Below, piece after piece: positions 24,874 through 32,798 of a stretch of 64,000 nt of DNA (positions are counted from its first letter, which is position 1; each line of letters starts with the position of its first letter). Under the pieces are notes generated by a model. The model had not been told where the DNA came from. It worked only from the letters and a program-made list of their open reading frames with translations, and made no database searches. Source of the DNA: an uncultured Clostridia bacterium (GTDB lineage: Bacteria; Bacillota; Clostridia; Oscillospirales; Ruminococcaceae); contig CAMUJF010000007.1 in the NCBI GenBank assembly GCA_947089135.1, positions 1-64,000 on the forward strand, read 5' to 3'. The position numbers and the translations under genes are program-made.

Positions 24874-25615
24874 AAGAATACGGGTGCGTGTGAAAAAACG
24901 TCCGCTGAGGATAGATATTGCAACGCTTTTTCCCGATATGTGCGAGACAGTTCTGAACGAAAGCATTGTTGGCAGAGCGCGGAAAGCGGGCAAGATAGAG
25001 CTTCACTGCCACCAGATAAGGGACTACTCCACAGACAAGCACCGCCGTGTAGACGATACTCCCTACGGCGGCGGCATGGGCATGGTAATGCAGGCTGAGC
25101 CTATTTACCGCTGTTTTAATGAGGTCACAAAGGATTTTCCGAGAAAGCCCCATGTTATCTATATGTCCCCTAAGGGTACTGTTCTGACACAGCAAAGAGC
25201 CGTGGAGCTGTCAAAAATGCGTGATCTGTTTATCATCTGCGGACACTATGAGGGCGTGGATCAGCGCGTCATTGACAAGATCGTTGACGAGGAGATATCC
25301 ATAGGGGACTATGTTCTCACGGGAGGGGAGCTTCCCGCGCTGGTACTGACGGACGCAGTCGCGAGAATGTGCGGCGGAGTGCTGTCCTCGGAGGAATGCT
25401 TTACAGAGGAGAGTCACTTTTCGGGACTTTTGGAGTATCCTCACTATACACGTCCGGAGGTGTGGGAGGGAGAGAGAGTCCCCGCGGTGCTTTTGACGGG
25501 ACATCACAAAAACATAGCCGAGTTCCGCCGCAATGAAGCCGTTAAAATAACCAAAGAAAGACGTCCCGACCTATACAAAAAGTTCACAGAAAATATCAAT
25601 ATGAACAGCAAATGA
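24866..25615 (+). CDS. trmD: tRNA (guanine37-N1)-methyltransferase
   Basis: The 249-residue SPOUT methyltransferase puts m1G at position 37 of tRNAs and prevents frameshifting. The trefoil-knot SAM site is present: YMSPKGTVLTQQRAVELS, CGHYEGVDQRVID and SIGDYVLTGGELPALVL. The usual start is MRIDIATLF; here about 15 basic residues (MTKRIRVRVKKRP) come first, preceded by GGAGGG, and the 8-base overlap with rimM supports this start. C-terminal HHKNIAEFR is intact. Confidence 0.97.
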   Translation: MTKRIRVRVKKRPLRIDIATLFPDMCETVLNESIVGRARKAGKIELHCHQIRDYSTDKHRRVDDTPYGGGMGMVMQAEPIYRCFNEVTKDFPRKPHVIYMSPKGTVLTQQRAVELSKMRDLFIICGHYEGVDQRVIDKIVDEEISIGDYVLTGGELPALVLTDAVARMCGGVLSSEECFTEESHFSGLLEYPHYTRPEVWEGERVPAVLLTGHHKNIAEFRRNEAVKITKERRPDLYKKFTENINMNSK

Positions 25616-25792
25616 ATTATAACCTACAGAAATATTAAAAAATTTAGTATATAATCCACATAAAAGGCTGTGGAAAATTGTTCATAGGTAATAAATTTCG
25701 TTATTATTACCAAAAGTTCGGGGCGGCGGTATCACTGAATTAAATAAAAAGCAGAAATTTTGCTCTATAGGCATTTTAGTAACATTTTTTCG

Positions 25793-25821
25793 TTGACTAA
25801 CCGATAATTGCAGGGTATAAT
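25793..25821 (+). promoter_or_regulatory. Promoter of the HPr gene
   Basis: TTGACT (25793-25798), a 17-base spacer and TATAAT (25816-25821), about 60 bases before the start codon. The remaining 170 bases after trmD are AT-rich and show nothing else. Confidence 0.85.
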
Positions 25822-25881
25822 ATATAGCATAGAAATACACATATAAACCCGTGCAAAAGAAATAAGTTAGGAGAGAGTATT

Positions 25882-26154
25882 ATGTTCGTCAAAGATGTAA
25901 TGGTTCAGAATCAGGTCGGTCTCCACGCGCGTCCCGCTACATTTTTCATTCAGAAAGCGAATGAGTTCAAATCCTCCATCTGGATCGAAAAGGAAGAGCG
26001 CCGCGTAAACGCCAAGTCCCTTCTCGGTATCCTTTCCCTCGGTATTGTAGGCGGCACACAGATCAGAATTATCGCCGACGGAGCCGATGAGGAAGCTGCT
26101 GTAACAGGTCTTATCGAACTTGTTGAAAGCGGTTTTGCAGAGGAGACCAGATAA
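25882..26154 (+). CDS. ptsH: HPr phosphocarrier protein
   Basis: The 90-residue cytoplasmic protein relays phosphate from Enzyme I to sugar-specific EIIs. The active His15 is in VGLHARPAT. The regulatory Ser46, target of HPr kinase in Firmicutes, is in NAKSLLGILSLG. Having both residues makes it a true HPr rather than Crh. AGGAGAGAG precedes the ATG. It is monocistronic with its own promoter and terminator, separate from ptsI. Confidence 0.95.
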   Translation: MFVKDVMVQNQVGLHARPATFFIQKANEFKSSIWIEKEERRVNAKSLLGILSLGIVGGTQIRIIADGADEEAAVTGLIELVESGFAEETR

Positions 26155-26175
26155 GTCTTTTGTTATTATTGATCG

Positions 26176-26210
26176 GGAGCGCACGCTTTTTGCCGCGCTC
26201 CTTTTATTTT
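26176..26210 (+). terminator. Terminator of ptsH
   Basis: GGAGCGC pairs with GCGCTCC, followed by TTTTATTTTT. Confidence 0.87.
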
Positions 26211-26263
26211 TGCCGTTTTGTTTTGCGCTTTTGCATTTTTTATTGTCAATATTGCAAAATCAC

Positions 26264-26292
26264 TTGAAAAAAGACGTGAAAAGTGATATAAT
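26264..26292 (+). promoter_or_regulatory. Promoter of the liv operon
   Basis: TTGAAA (26264-26269), a 17-base spacer and TATAAT (26287-26292), 48 bases before livH. Confidence 0.82.
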
Positions 26293-26340
26293 AAATCGAA
26301 TATACAAACAAAAAGAACCAAAGGAAAGGATCGGTCGCAA

Positions 26341-27216
26341 ATGGAATTCATAGAACAGCTCATTAACGGACTTAACCTGGGCAGTATCTACGCCCTTATG
26401 GCGCTGGGCTACACAATGGTTTACGGCATTGCCAAAATGCTGAACTTTGCCCACGGCGATATTATCATGGTGGGAGCTTATACACTTTCGGTGGCGATTG
26501 CTACGCTGAAATTTCCTCCCGCTCTTGCTATAATCGTCAGCATGGCGGTCTGCTCCCTGCTGGGAATAACGGTGGAAAAGATCGCTTACAAGCCGCTGAG
26601 AAACGCTTCTCCGCTGACGGTGCTCATTACAGCTATCGGCGTGAGCTACTTTCTTCAAAGCCTTGCGCTGCTTATATTCGGTTCAAACCAAAGAAAGGTC
26701 GAATCCGTAATCACCATGCAGCCCATAAAGCTCGGCGGTATCGAGCTTACAGGCGAATCGGCGGTAACTATCGGCGTGACCGTCATAATCATGATATGCC
26801 TTACTTTGTTTATCAACAAAACAAAAACCGGCAGAGCCATGCTTGCGGTGTCGGAGGACAAGGGCGCGGCTCAGCTTATGGGCGTTAACGTCAACAAAAC
26901 CATTTCGGTAACATTTGCCATAGGCTCGGCTTTGGCGGCTGTGGCGGGAGTACTGTTCACCTCCTCATACGGCTTTGTGGGACCATACACAGGCGCGCTC
27001 CCCGGCATTAAGGCGTTCGTCGCCGCCGTTCTGGGAGGCATAGGTTCTATACCCGGAGCAATGCTGGGCGGTTTCCTGTTGGGCATAATCGAGAGCCTTT
27101 CAAAGGCGTACATATCCACCCAGCTTTCCGACGCCATAGTTTTCGGCGTGCTTATAGTGGTGCTGCTTGTGAAGCCCACGGGACTTCTCGGCAAAAAGCG
27201 TATGGAAAAGGTTTAA
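26341..27216 (+). CDS. livH: Branched-chain amino acid ABC transporter permease LivH
   Basis: The 291-residue membrane protein has about eight hydrophobic segments and the LivH signature: LNLGSIYALMALGYTMVYGI near the N-terminus, LNFAHGD and, later, PGIKAFVAAVLGGIGSIPGAMLGG (given in parts), which is the EAA-like contact loop to the ATPases. It forms the heterodimeric channel with LivM for leucine, isoleucine and valine or related amides. AAAGGAAAGG precedes the ATG. It is first in the operon; livM follows 12 bases later. Confidence 0.95.
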   Translation: MEFIEQLINGLNLGSIYALMALGYTMVYGIAKMLNFAHGDIIMVGAYTLSVAIATLKFPPALAIIVSMAVCSLLGITVEKIAYKPLRNASPLTVLITAIGVSYFLQSLALLIFGSNQRKVESVITMQPIKLGGIELTGESAVTIGVTVIIMICLTLFINKTKTGRAMLAVSEDKGAAQLMGVNVNKTISVTFAIGSALAAVAGVLFTSSYGFVGPYTGALPGIKAFVAAVLGGIGSIPGAMLGGFLLGIIESLSKAYISTQLSDAIVFGVLIVVLLVKPTGLLGKKRMEKV

Positions 27217-27228
27217 GGGGGTACGGAT

Positions 27229-28215
27229 ATGAAAATAAAAAAGCATTTGAAAAATATAATTTCAATTTGTATCGTCCTTGCGGTATATGTTGTAATACTT
27301 TTGCTTGTGCAGGCCGGGGCGCTTTCAAGGCACTATCAGTCCTTGCTTGTTCCTATAGGCATAAACGTTATTTTGGCGGTATCACTTAACCTTACGGTGG
27401 GTTTTCTGGGCGAGCTTACTCTCGGTCATGCAGGTTTTATGTCCGTGGGAGCTTATGCGGGCTGTTTGTTTTCGGTGTACTGCGATCTGCCGACAGCGGT
27501 GGAGTTTCCCCTTGCTCTTTTAGTCGGCGGCATTGCTGCTGCGATTTTCGGCATAATCATAGGCATACCGGTTCTCCGACTCAAGGGAGACTACCTTGCT
27601 ATCGTTACCCTTGCTTTCGGAGAGATAATCCGCTCTGTTATCACAAACCTTGATTTCCTCGGCGGCGCGGGAGGTCTGAGAGGCATTGCCAAATACAAGA
27701 GCACTTCAAGCGCGTTTACTGCCGTTTTTGTTGTACTGGCGCTTACCGTTATCATTATCCGCAATCTTGTGAAATCGCGGCACGGCAGGGCGATATGCTC
27801 TATCCGCGACAACGTTATCGCTTCGGAATCCGTGGGAATAAACGTGGTGTTCTACAAGCTTCTTGCTTTTGTTACGGCGGCGTTTTTCGCGGGCATAGCG
27901 GGAGTACTCTACGGTCACAATTTAGGTATCCTTAAGCCCAACACCTTTGACTTCAACAAGTCCATAGAGATACTTGTTATCGTGGTTCTTGGCGGTATGG
28001 GAAGCATTACCGGCTCGATAATTTCCGCAATAGTCATCACGCTGCTGCCGGAGGTGCTCCGCGGTCTGGAGGACTACAGGCTTCTCATCTACGCGGTTGT
28101 GCTCATCGCAATGATGCTGCTGAATAACAATCCGAAATTCAACGCCTTCAAGGAAAGCTTGAAAGCGAAAATCCGTCCCGCGAAAAAAGCGGCTGCCGAA
28201 AAGGAGGCTGACTGA
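27229..28215 (+). CDS. livM: Branched-chain amino acid ABC transporter permease LivM
   Basis: The 328-residue membrane protein shows the LivM pattern: NLTVGFLGELTLGHAGFMSVGAYAG, LRLKGDYLAIVTLAFGE, then GGMGSITGSIISA as the coupling loop. The charged C-terminal tail (about 25 residues, Lys/Ala-rich) is a normal variation. Its stop codon is separated from the livG start by one base, so the pair is coupled. It is the second permease subunit of the heterodimer. Confidence 0.95.
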   Translation: MKIKKHLKNIISICIVLAVYVVILLLVQAGALSRHYQSLLVPIGINVILAVSLNLTVGFLGELTLGHAGFMSVGAYAGCLFSVYCDLPTAVEFPLALLVGGIAAAIFGIIIGIPVLRLKGDYLAIVTLAFGEIIRSVITNLDFLGGAGGLRGIAKYKSTSSAFTAVFVVLALTVIIIRNLVKSRHGRAICSIRDNVIASESVGINVVFYKLLAFVTAAFFAGIAGVLYGHNLGILKPNTFDFNKSIEILVIVVLGGMGSITGSIISAIVITLLPEVLRGLEDYRLLIYAVVLIAMMLLNNNPKFNAFKESLKAKIRPAKKAAAEKEAD

Positions 28216-28216
28216 A

Positions 28217-28975
28217 ATGGCTCTTCTCGAAGTAAAAAATTTAGGCATAACTTTCGGCGGACTTCACGCCGTTGACGATTTTTCATTTAAGGTTGAAAAG
28301 GGTCAGCTTTACGGACTTATAGGTCCCAACGGCGCGGGAAAGACCACAGTGTTCAATATGCTGACAGGGGTCTATAAGCCCACGGCGGGAGGCTTTACTC
28401 TCGACGGTGAAAATCTTACGGGCAGACCTCCTATAGAGATAAACCGCAAGGGCATTGCCCGTACCTTTCAGAATATACGCCTTTTCAAGGATATGACCGT
28501 TATCGACAATGTTAAGGTAGGTCTGCACAACGGCAAGAAGTACACAATTGCCGAGGGCATATTCCGTTTGCCCCGTTTCTTTAAAGAGGAAAAAGAGCTT
28601 GACCAAAGAGCAATGGAGCTGCTGAGCGTTTTCGGTCTGGAGGGTGAAAGGGACGTGCTTGCGTCCAATCTGCCATACGGTAAGCAGAGGAAGCTTGAGA
28701 TAGCCCGTGCTCTTGCCACAAACCCCAAGCTTCTGCTGCTTGACGAGCCTGCGGCGGGAATGAATCCCAACGAGACTGCGGAGCTTATGGATACCATACG
28801 TTTTGTACGTGATAAATTCGATATGACTATCCTTTTGATAGAGCACGACATGAAGCTTGTTTCGGGTATATGCGAAGAGGTCTCGGTGCTCAACTTCGGG
28901 CAGGAGCTGGCACATGGAATTACGAGCGACGTACTGAACGATCCGAAGGTAATTACAGCATACCTCGGCGAATAG
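28217..28975 (+). CDS. livG: Branched-chain amino acid ABC transporter ATPase LivG
   Basis: The 252-residue ATPase shows Walker A (GPNGAGKTTVFNMLTG), Q-loop (IARTFQNIRLF), a shifted signature NLPYGKQRKLEIARAL in place of LSGGQ, typical for LivG, Walker B (LLLLDEPAAGMN) and the switch His in LLIEHDMKLV. It powers transport together with LivF. A gap of 237 bases containing hairpins follows before livF, which is unusual in this operon. Confidence 0.96.
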   Translation: MALLEVKNLGITFGGLHAVDDFSFKVEKGQLYGLIGPNGAGKTTVFNMLTGVYKPTAGGFTLDGENLTGRPPIEINRKGIARTFQNIRLFKDMTVIDNVKVGLHNGKKYTIAEGIFRLPRFFKEEKELDQRAMELLSVFGLEGERDVLASNLPYGKQRKLEIARALATNPKLLLLDEPAAGMNPNETAELMDTIRFVRDKFDMTILLIEHDMKLVSGICEEVSVLNFGQELAHGITSDVLNDPKVITAYLGE

Positions 28976-29212
28976 CGGGGAGCCCCCGCAGGCAATCAAA
29001 ATCCTCCGCAAGCTCCGGATTTTGCGCGCTGCAATTTGTTGTGAACGGAAAATTTATTCCGCGTCGGAGGCTCTGTGTGCTGCTCTTAATAATAGAAATA
29101 TTTTTGTAGGGGGACGTGTCTTCCGTCCCGCTGTCGCAAAACTGAGAGCAGAGATACCATGTTCCCGAAAAAGCGGATTTATCGGATCATTTTCGGAAAG
29201 GAATGAAACGCA
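28976..29212 (+). other. Structured gap inside the liv operon
   Basis: The 237 bases between livG and livF hold three hairpins: GCGGGGAGCCCCCGC next to the livG stop (28976-28990, resembling the left end of the family 2 repeat), CAAAATCC with GGATTTTG (28999-29026), and GGGACG with CGTCCC (29112-29133). No clear T run or gene is present. They may be processing or partial termination sites. Confidence 0.45.
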
Positions 29213-29923
29213 ATGGCAATGCTTGAAATAAAGGACTTACAGGTCTGTTACGGCGTGATAAACGCGATAAAGGGCGTTTCCTTTGAGGTAAACGAGGGAG
29301 AGATAATCGCTCTTATCGGCGCGAACGGCGCGGGCAAGACAACTATCCTGCACACGATAACGGGACTTGTTCCTGCCAAAAGCGGGTCGATAATGTTCGG
29401 AGGAACTGACCTGCTGAAAACTCCCGCGCACAAAATAGTTTCCATGGGCATGGCGCACGTTCCCGAGGGACGGCGCATTTTCCAGGAGCTTACGGTGCTT
29501 GAAAATCTGAAAATGGGAGCCTACACCCGCAAGGACAAAAAGGAAATTTCCGATACGCTGGAAATGGTCTACAAGCGTTTTCCACGTCTGGAGGAACGCA
29601 AAAGCCAGATCGCGGGAACTCTTTCCGGCGGCGAGCAGCAGATGCTTGCAATGGGCAGGGCGCTGATGTCCCACCCGAAAATTATCCTTATGGACGAACC
29701 CTCTATGGGACTTTCTCCGTTGTATGTTACCGAAATTTTTGATATCATCAAAGAGGTAAACGCGGGAGGAACGACGGTGCTGTTGGTTGAGCAGAATGCG
29801 AAAAAAGCCCTGTCCATAGCGAACAGAGCCTATGTGCTTGAAACGGGAAACATCGCGCTCAGCGGCGACGCCAAGGAGCTTATGAATAACGATTCCGTTA
29901 AAAAGGCTTATTTGGGTGAGTGA
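29213..29923 (+). CDS. livF: Branched-chain amino acid ABC transporter ATPase LivF
   Basis: The 236-residue ATPase shows Walker A (GANGAGKTTILHTITG), VPEGRRIFQELTVLENL, the signature LSGGEQQMLAMGRAL, Walker B (IILMDEPSMGLSPL) and the switch His replaced by Gln in LLVEQNAKKAL, as is normal for LivF. AAAGGAATG precedes the start. Its stop overlaps the GTG start of the following small gene. No livJ/K binding-protein gene is found in this operon or window. Confidence 0.96.
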   Translation: MAMLEIKDLQVCYGVINAIKGVSFEVNEGEIIALIGANGAGKTTILHTITGLVPAKSGSIMFGGTDLLKTPAHKIVSMGMAHVPEGRRIFQELTVLENLKMGAYTRKDKKEISDTLEMVYKRFPRLEERKSQIAGTLSGGEQQMLAMGRALMSHPKIILMDEPSMGLSPLYVTEIFDIIKEVNAGGTTVLLVEQNAKKALSIANRAYVLETGNIALSGDAKELMNNDSVKKAYLGE

Positions 29924-30483
29924 CGTTGAAAAATATAATTTTGGCAGTATTTGCCGTTCTTGTTATTGGTACGTCTTTAGTTCCGCTTGCGAAACCGTTT
30001 TTTGCTCCCTTTGCGGAAGGCGCGGACACGGAAGTATGGTTTGACTTTTCACAAGAGGGGTATCCGCGTGGCGAGCGGGAAATGGCTCTGCCGGAGTATC
30101 CGGATACGGTTTTTCATTGCGACGGTTTGAATCTTTGGGCTGAAAAGGCGGGAGAGGAAATATCCCTATATGGCGGTATGCCTATATGGAGCGTGTATTT
30201 CTGCGACCTGAACGGCGACGGGAAAAGGGAGCTTTGCTCTCAGGTAAGCTGTGGATCGGGCATTATCGACGAGCATATTGAGGTATGCGATTATGCCGCG
30301 GGCAAGGGTTATAGCCTTTGGGAAAGAGGGGAATATGACTATTTCCTGAAGCTTGAGGACGGAGAGCTCATGGCTTGGAAAAGTCCGTATACGCTTTACT
30401 ATATTGACGGGCAGATCACCGCAGAGGGAAAGCTTGCTCTTACAGAAGATGAGAGCGGACAGGTACAGTTGGTTATAAAATGA
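29920..30483 (+). CDS. Secreted or membrane-anchored protein of unknown function
   Basis: The 187-residue product has one N-terminal hydrophobic segment (about 4-24, NIILAVFAVLVIGTSLVPLA) and then an extracellular-type domain with WSVYFCDLNGDGKRELCSQ. This is an FG-GAP/VCBS-like calcium loop (DLNGDGKREL) commonly seen in clostridial secreted proteins. GTG 29920 overlaps the livF stop (GTGA), and a TTG lies two codons later. Coupling to livF is certain by position, but a role in transport is only inference. It may have replaced the missing binding protein or be unrelated. Confidence 0.72.
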   Translation: MTLKNIILAVFAVLVIGTSLVPLAKPFFAPFAEGADTEVWFDFSQEGYPRGEREMALPEYPDTVFHCDGLNLWAEKAGEEISLYGGMPIWSVYFCDLNGDGKRELCSQVSCGSGIIDEHIEVCDYAAGKGYSLWERGEYDYFLKLEDGELMAWKSPYTLYYIDGQITAEGKLALTEDESGQVQLVIK

Positions 30484-30527
30484 ACGCAACTTTTGAAACA
30501 GAAAATATTAGTGCGGGAGGCGCTTTT

Positions 30528-31136
30528 ATGGATAATTACGTAATAACCATCGCCCGCGGCTTCGGCAGCGGCGGTAAGACTATCGGAAAAATGCTCAGTG
30601 AAAGCCTTGGCATACCCTACTATGACAAGGATCTTATCAAGCTTGCCTCAGAAGAGAGCGGCATTAACGAGGCTCTTTTCGGAAAGTCGGACGAAAAGGT
30701 AAAGGGCGGCATTTTCGGAAAGCCGAAAAAGTACAGCGGCGAGCTTGCAAAGCCCGACAGTTCAGGGTTTGTGTCCGAGGAAAATCTTTTCAGCTATCAG
30801 GCTAAGGTGATAAAATCCCTTGCGGACAATGGAAGCTGCATCATCGTAGGACGCTGCGCGGACTTCGTTCTGAAAGACCGTGAGGACGTTATAAAGGTGT
30901 TTATCTGGGCGGATATGCCTACCTGCATCAAAAACGCCAACATTGTATGCGGTCTTAACGAGCGTGAGGCGGAGAAGCAGATAGAGCGCACCGATAAGGA
31001 GCGTTCGGCGTACTACAAGGCGCACACGGGCAAGGACTGGGACGACGTGCGGAATTACGATCTGTGCCTGAACACAAGCCGTCTCAGCTTTGAGAAGTGC
31101 GTGGAGATAATCAAGAATTATATTAATGTTCTGTGA
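30528..31136 (+). CDS. Cytidylate kinase-like family protein
   Basis: The 202-residue product matches the cytidylate-kinase-like group: VITIARGFGSGGKTIGKMLS as a P-loop variant, IPYYDKDLIKLASEESG, SCIIVGRCADFVL and KVFIWADMPTCI. A C-terminal YYKAHTGKDWDDVRNYDLCLNT gives the ending typical of this group. It differs from true Cmk in the loop (GSGGKT) and substrate residues, so the nucleotide substrate is uncertain. GGGAGGCG precedes the ATG at 30528. A longer in-frame start at 30480 overlaps the previous gene. Confidence 0.85.
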   Translation: MDNYVITIARGFGSGGKTIGKMLSESLGIPYYDKDLIKLASEESGINEALFGKSDEKVKGGIFGKPKKYSGELAKPDSSGFVSEENLFSYQAKVIKSLADNGSCIIVGRCADFVLKDREDVIKVFIWADMPTCIKNANIVCGLNEREAEKQIERTDKERSAYYKAHTGKDWDDVRNYDLCLNTSRLSFEKCVEIIKNYINVL

Positions 31137-31160
31137 ATTAGATTTCCCGAAAATCAATAT

Positions 31161-31197
31161 AAAAAAGTTGCACGCCTGTGACGTGCAGCTTTTTTTA
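31161..31197 (+). terminator. Terminator of the liv-to-cytidylate-kinase-like unit
   Basis: AAAAGTTGCACG pairs with CGTGCAGCTTTT around a 7-base loop, followed by a T run. Confidence 0.87.
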
Positions 31198-31223
31198 TTC
31201 GGTATGAACTTTCCGCGCTTTCC

Positions 31224-31252
31224 TTGACGGAAATAAAATTTTCCCGTAGAAT
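31224..31252 (+). promoter_or_regulatory. Promoter of the amidase/holin pair
   Basis: TTGACG (31224-31229), a 17-base spacer and TAGAAT (31247-31252). Confidence 0.75.
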
Positions 31253-31270
31253 AAAATACGGAGAAGGGAG

Positions 31271-31298
31271 CCGAAGTACCAGTATGCTTCGGTTTTTT
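31271..31298 (+). terminator. Terminator-like hairpin inside the amidase leader
   Basis: CCGAAG pairs with CTTCGG (TAC and GTA may also pair inside), followed by T6. It lies after the promoter and about 20 bases before the start codon, so most transcripts may stop there unless antitermination occurs. Confidence 0.65.
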
Positions 31299-31317
31299 AT
31301 TGCAGGGAAATGATAAA

Positions 31318-32145
31318 ATGGCATTGAATGTACAGCAGCAGTTCCTCACGCCCAACAAGTACAGCAGACCACAAATACATCTTTCAAAGGTGACGAAAAT
31401 AGCCGTCCACTATGTGGGCGGCGCGGGCAGCTCAGCGCAGAACACGCGGGACTATTTTGAGTCCCTTAAAGACCAGATACCCGATCCCACGGGAAAGTGG
31501 TGGCTTAACAAGGACGGTACCTACAGAACCTTTAAGGGTGAAAAGGTGGGTATCCGCTATGTTTCGTCCCATTTCGTGGTGGGACTGTTAGGCGAGGTGA
31601 TACAGTGTATCCCCCTTGACGAAATGTCCTACTGCACAAATCAGGCGAACGGCTACAGCGTTTCCATTGAGACCTGTCACCCTCTTGCGGACGGGAAGTT
31701 CAACTCCGTTACCGAGCGCAGTCTTATTGAGCTTACCGCAGAGCTGTGCAGGAAATTCGGTCTTACTGAAAAGGACGTTATCCGCCATTACGATGTGACG
31801 GGAAAGCTTTGTCCACTTTATTACGTCACCCACTCAGAGGCATGGGAGAACTTCCGCGCGGAGGTCGACAAGCTGCTTAAAGGCGGCGAAAGCGAAAAGG
31901 AGAAAAGCGAGTCCAAGGATACCGAGAAAAAAAGCTTTCTTGTAAAGGTTCTCGACCCCGCCTTGAATATCCGCAGATATCCCTCCCTGACCGCACCCGT
32001 TGACGGCGTTATCGCCGACTGCGGAGCGTACACGATAGTGGATACTGCTTACTGCGGAAATATCCTTTGGGGAAAGCTGAAAAGCGGCGCGGGCTGGATA
32101 TCTCTCGGCAGCAAATATGTCAAACGGTTGGAGGTGCTGAAATGA
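31318..32145 (+). CDS. N-acetylmuramoyl-L-alanine amidase (amidase_2) with C-terminal SH3-type domain
   Basis: The 275-residue product is an endolysin-like enzyme cutting the lactyl amide of peptidoglycan. The amidase_2/PGRP fold is seen as TKIAVHYVGG (zinc His), SHFVVGLLGEVIQCIPL, NGYSVSIETCHP and VIRHYDVTGKLCP (second zinc His and Cys/Asp region). A Lys/Glu linker (about 190-205) leads to an SH3b-like domain beginning FLVKVLDPALNIRRYPS. It has no signal peptide, as is usual for holin-dependent lysins. ATG 31318 follows AGGGA. The stop overlaps the holin start (ATGA). Confidence 0.92.
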   Translation: MALNVQQQFLTPNKYSRPQIHLSKVTKIAVHYVGGAGSSAQNTRDYFESLKDQIPDPTGKWWLNKDGTYRTFKGEKVGIRYVSSHFVVGLLGEVIQCIPLDEMSYCTNQANGYSVSIETCHPLADGKFNSVTERSLIELTAELCRKFGLTEKDVIRHYDVTGKLCPLYYVTHSEAWENFRAEVDKLLKGGESEKEKSESKDTEKKSFLVKVLDPALNIRRYPSLTAPVDGVIADCGAYTIVDTAYCGNILWGKLKSGAGWISLGSKYVKRLEVLK

Positions 32146-32540
32146 ACGGTCTAAAAGAATTTGCAAAGGGTATCATGGCTGCGGTCTGCTCCGTGTGCGG
32201 ATTTGTTTTCGGCGATATGGACGGTCTTATGACCGCGCTGATAATCCTTATCGTTATGGACTACGTTTCGGGAGTCGTTGCGGCGATCGCCGAAAAAAAG
32301 CTGTCCAGCGCGGCGGGAGCAAAGGGTATTGCCAAAAAGGTTTTCATGCTTCTGATAGTTGCTGCGGCAAACGTTGCGGACGTAAGCATTATCGGCGAGG
32401 GGCACGTTCTGAAAAGCGTTACGGCGGCGTTTTATGCTGCGAACGAGTGTCTGTCGCTTATCGAAAACGCGGGACGGCTTGGCGTTCCCGTACCCAAAAA
32501 GCTGCTTGACGTTTTGGAACAGCTCAAACAGGACAGCTGA
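32142..32540 (+). CDS. Phage-type holin (toxin secretion/phage lysis family)
   Basis: The 132-residue product has an N-terminal charged stretch and two to three hydrophobic segments: IMAAVCSVCGFVFGDMDGLM, ALIILIVMDYVSGVVAAIAE and KVFMLLIVAAANVAD. This matches the phi-LC3/TcdE-like holin family with its conserved MDYxSG. The sequence ends with an amphipathic tail. Its ATG overlaps the amidase stop (ATGA), the classic lysis-cassette coupling, although here the lysin comes first. No phage structural, integrase or repressor genes surround it. Confidence 0.88.
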   Translation: MNGLKEFAKGIMAAVCSVCGFVFGDMDGLMTALIILIVMDYVSGVVAAIAEKKLSSAAGAKGIAKKVFMLLIVAAANVADVSIIGEGHVLKSVTAAFYAANECLSLIENAGRLGVPVPKKLLDVLEQLKQDS

Positions 32541-32642
32541 TACTACTCACCGATTAAAAGTGTAAATAAAAAATCTTCACAAAAATCATATATGCAAATT
32601 TTTGCTTGATTTTTTATATACTTTTTAACCGGTGATTAGTAT
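32540..32642. repeat. Family 1 imperfect inverted repeat, complete copy 2 (103 bp)
   Basis: The left arm begins ATACTACTCACCGATTAAAAG and the right arm ends with the reverse complement of ATACTAATCACCGGTTAAAAA (given in part). Both then run through A-rich pairing arms to a central CATATATGC. It lies directly after the holin stop codon and in front of a strong terminator. Confidence 0.85.
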
Positions 32643-32646
32643 GACA

Positions 32647-32686
32647 AAAAACGGTTCGGAGACTTGCTTGTTCTCCGAACCGTTTT
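32647..32686. terminator. Strong hairpin terminator after the amidase/holin pair
   Basis: AAAACGGTTCGGAGA pairs with TCTCCGAACCGTTTT around a 9-base loop, a near-perfect 15-bp stem. It can act on the plus strand for the holin transcript. Confidence 0.82.
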
Positions 32687-32750
32687 CTCCATTTTACCTT
32701 TTGTGTTGCTGAACGCTCATTCTTGAAATACTTAGTCAAAATAATCAAAC

Positions 32751-32777
32751 GGCAGTTACCCGATGTGGGTAACTGCC
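32751..32777 (-). terminator. Terminator-like hairpin after the methyltransferase gene
   Basis: GGCAGTTACCC pairs perfectly with GGGTAACTGCC; a T-rich stretch follows on the minus strand. It lies 22 bases from the stop at 32799. Confidence 0.7.
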
Positions 32778-32798
32778 TGATAAACTGGGATTTGTTCA

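Noticed and set aside
31318..32540. Considered as part of a prophage
   Set aside because: Only lysin and holin are present; no integrase, terminase, portal, tail or repressor gene is found on either side.
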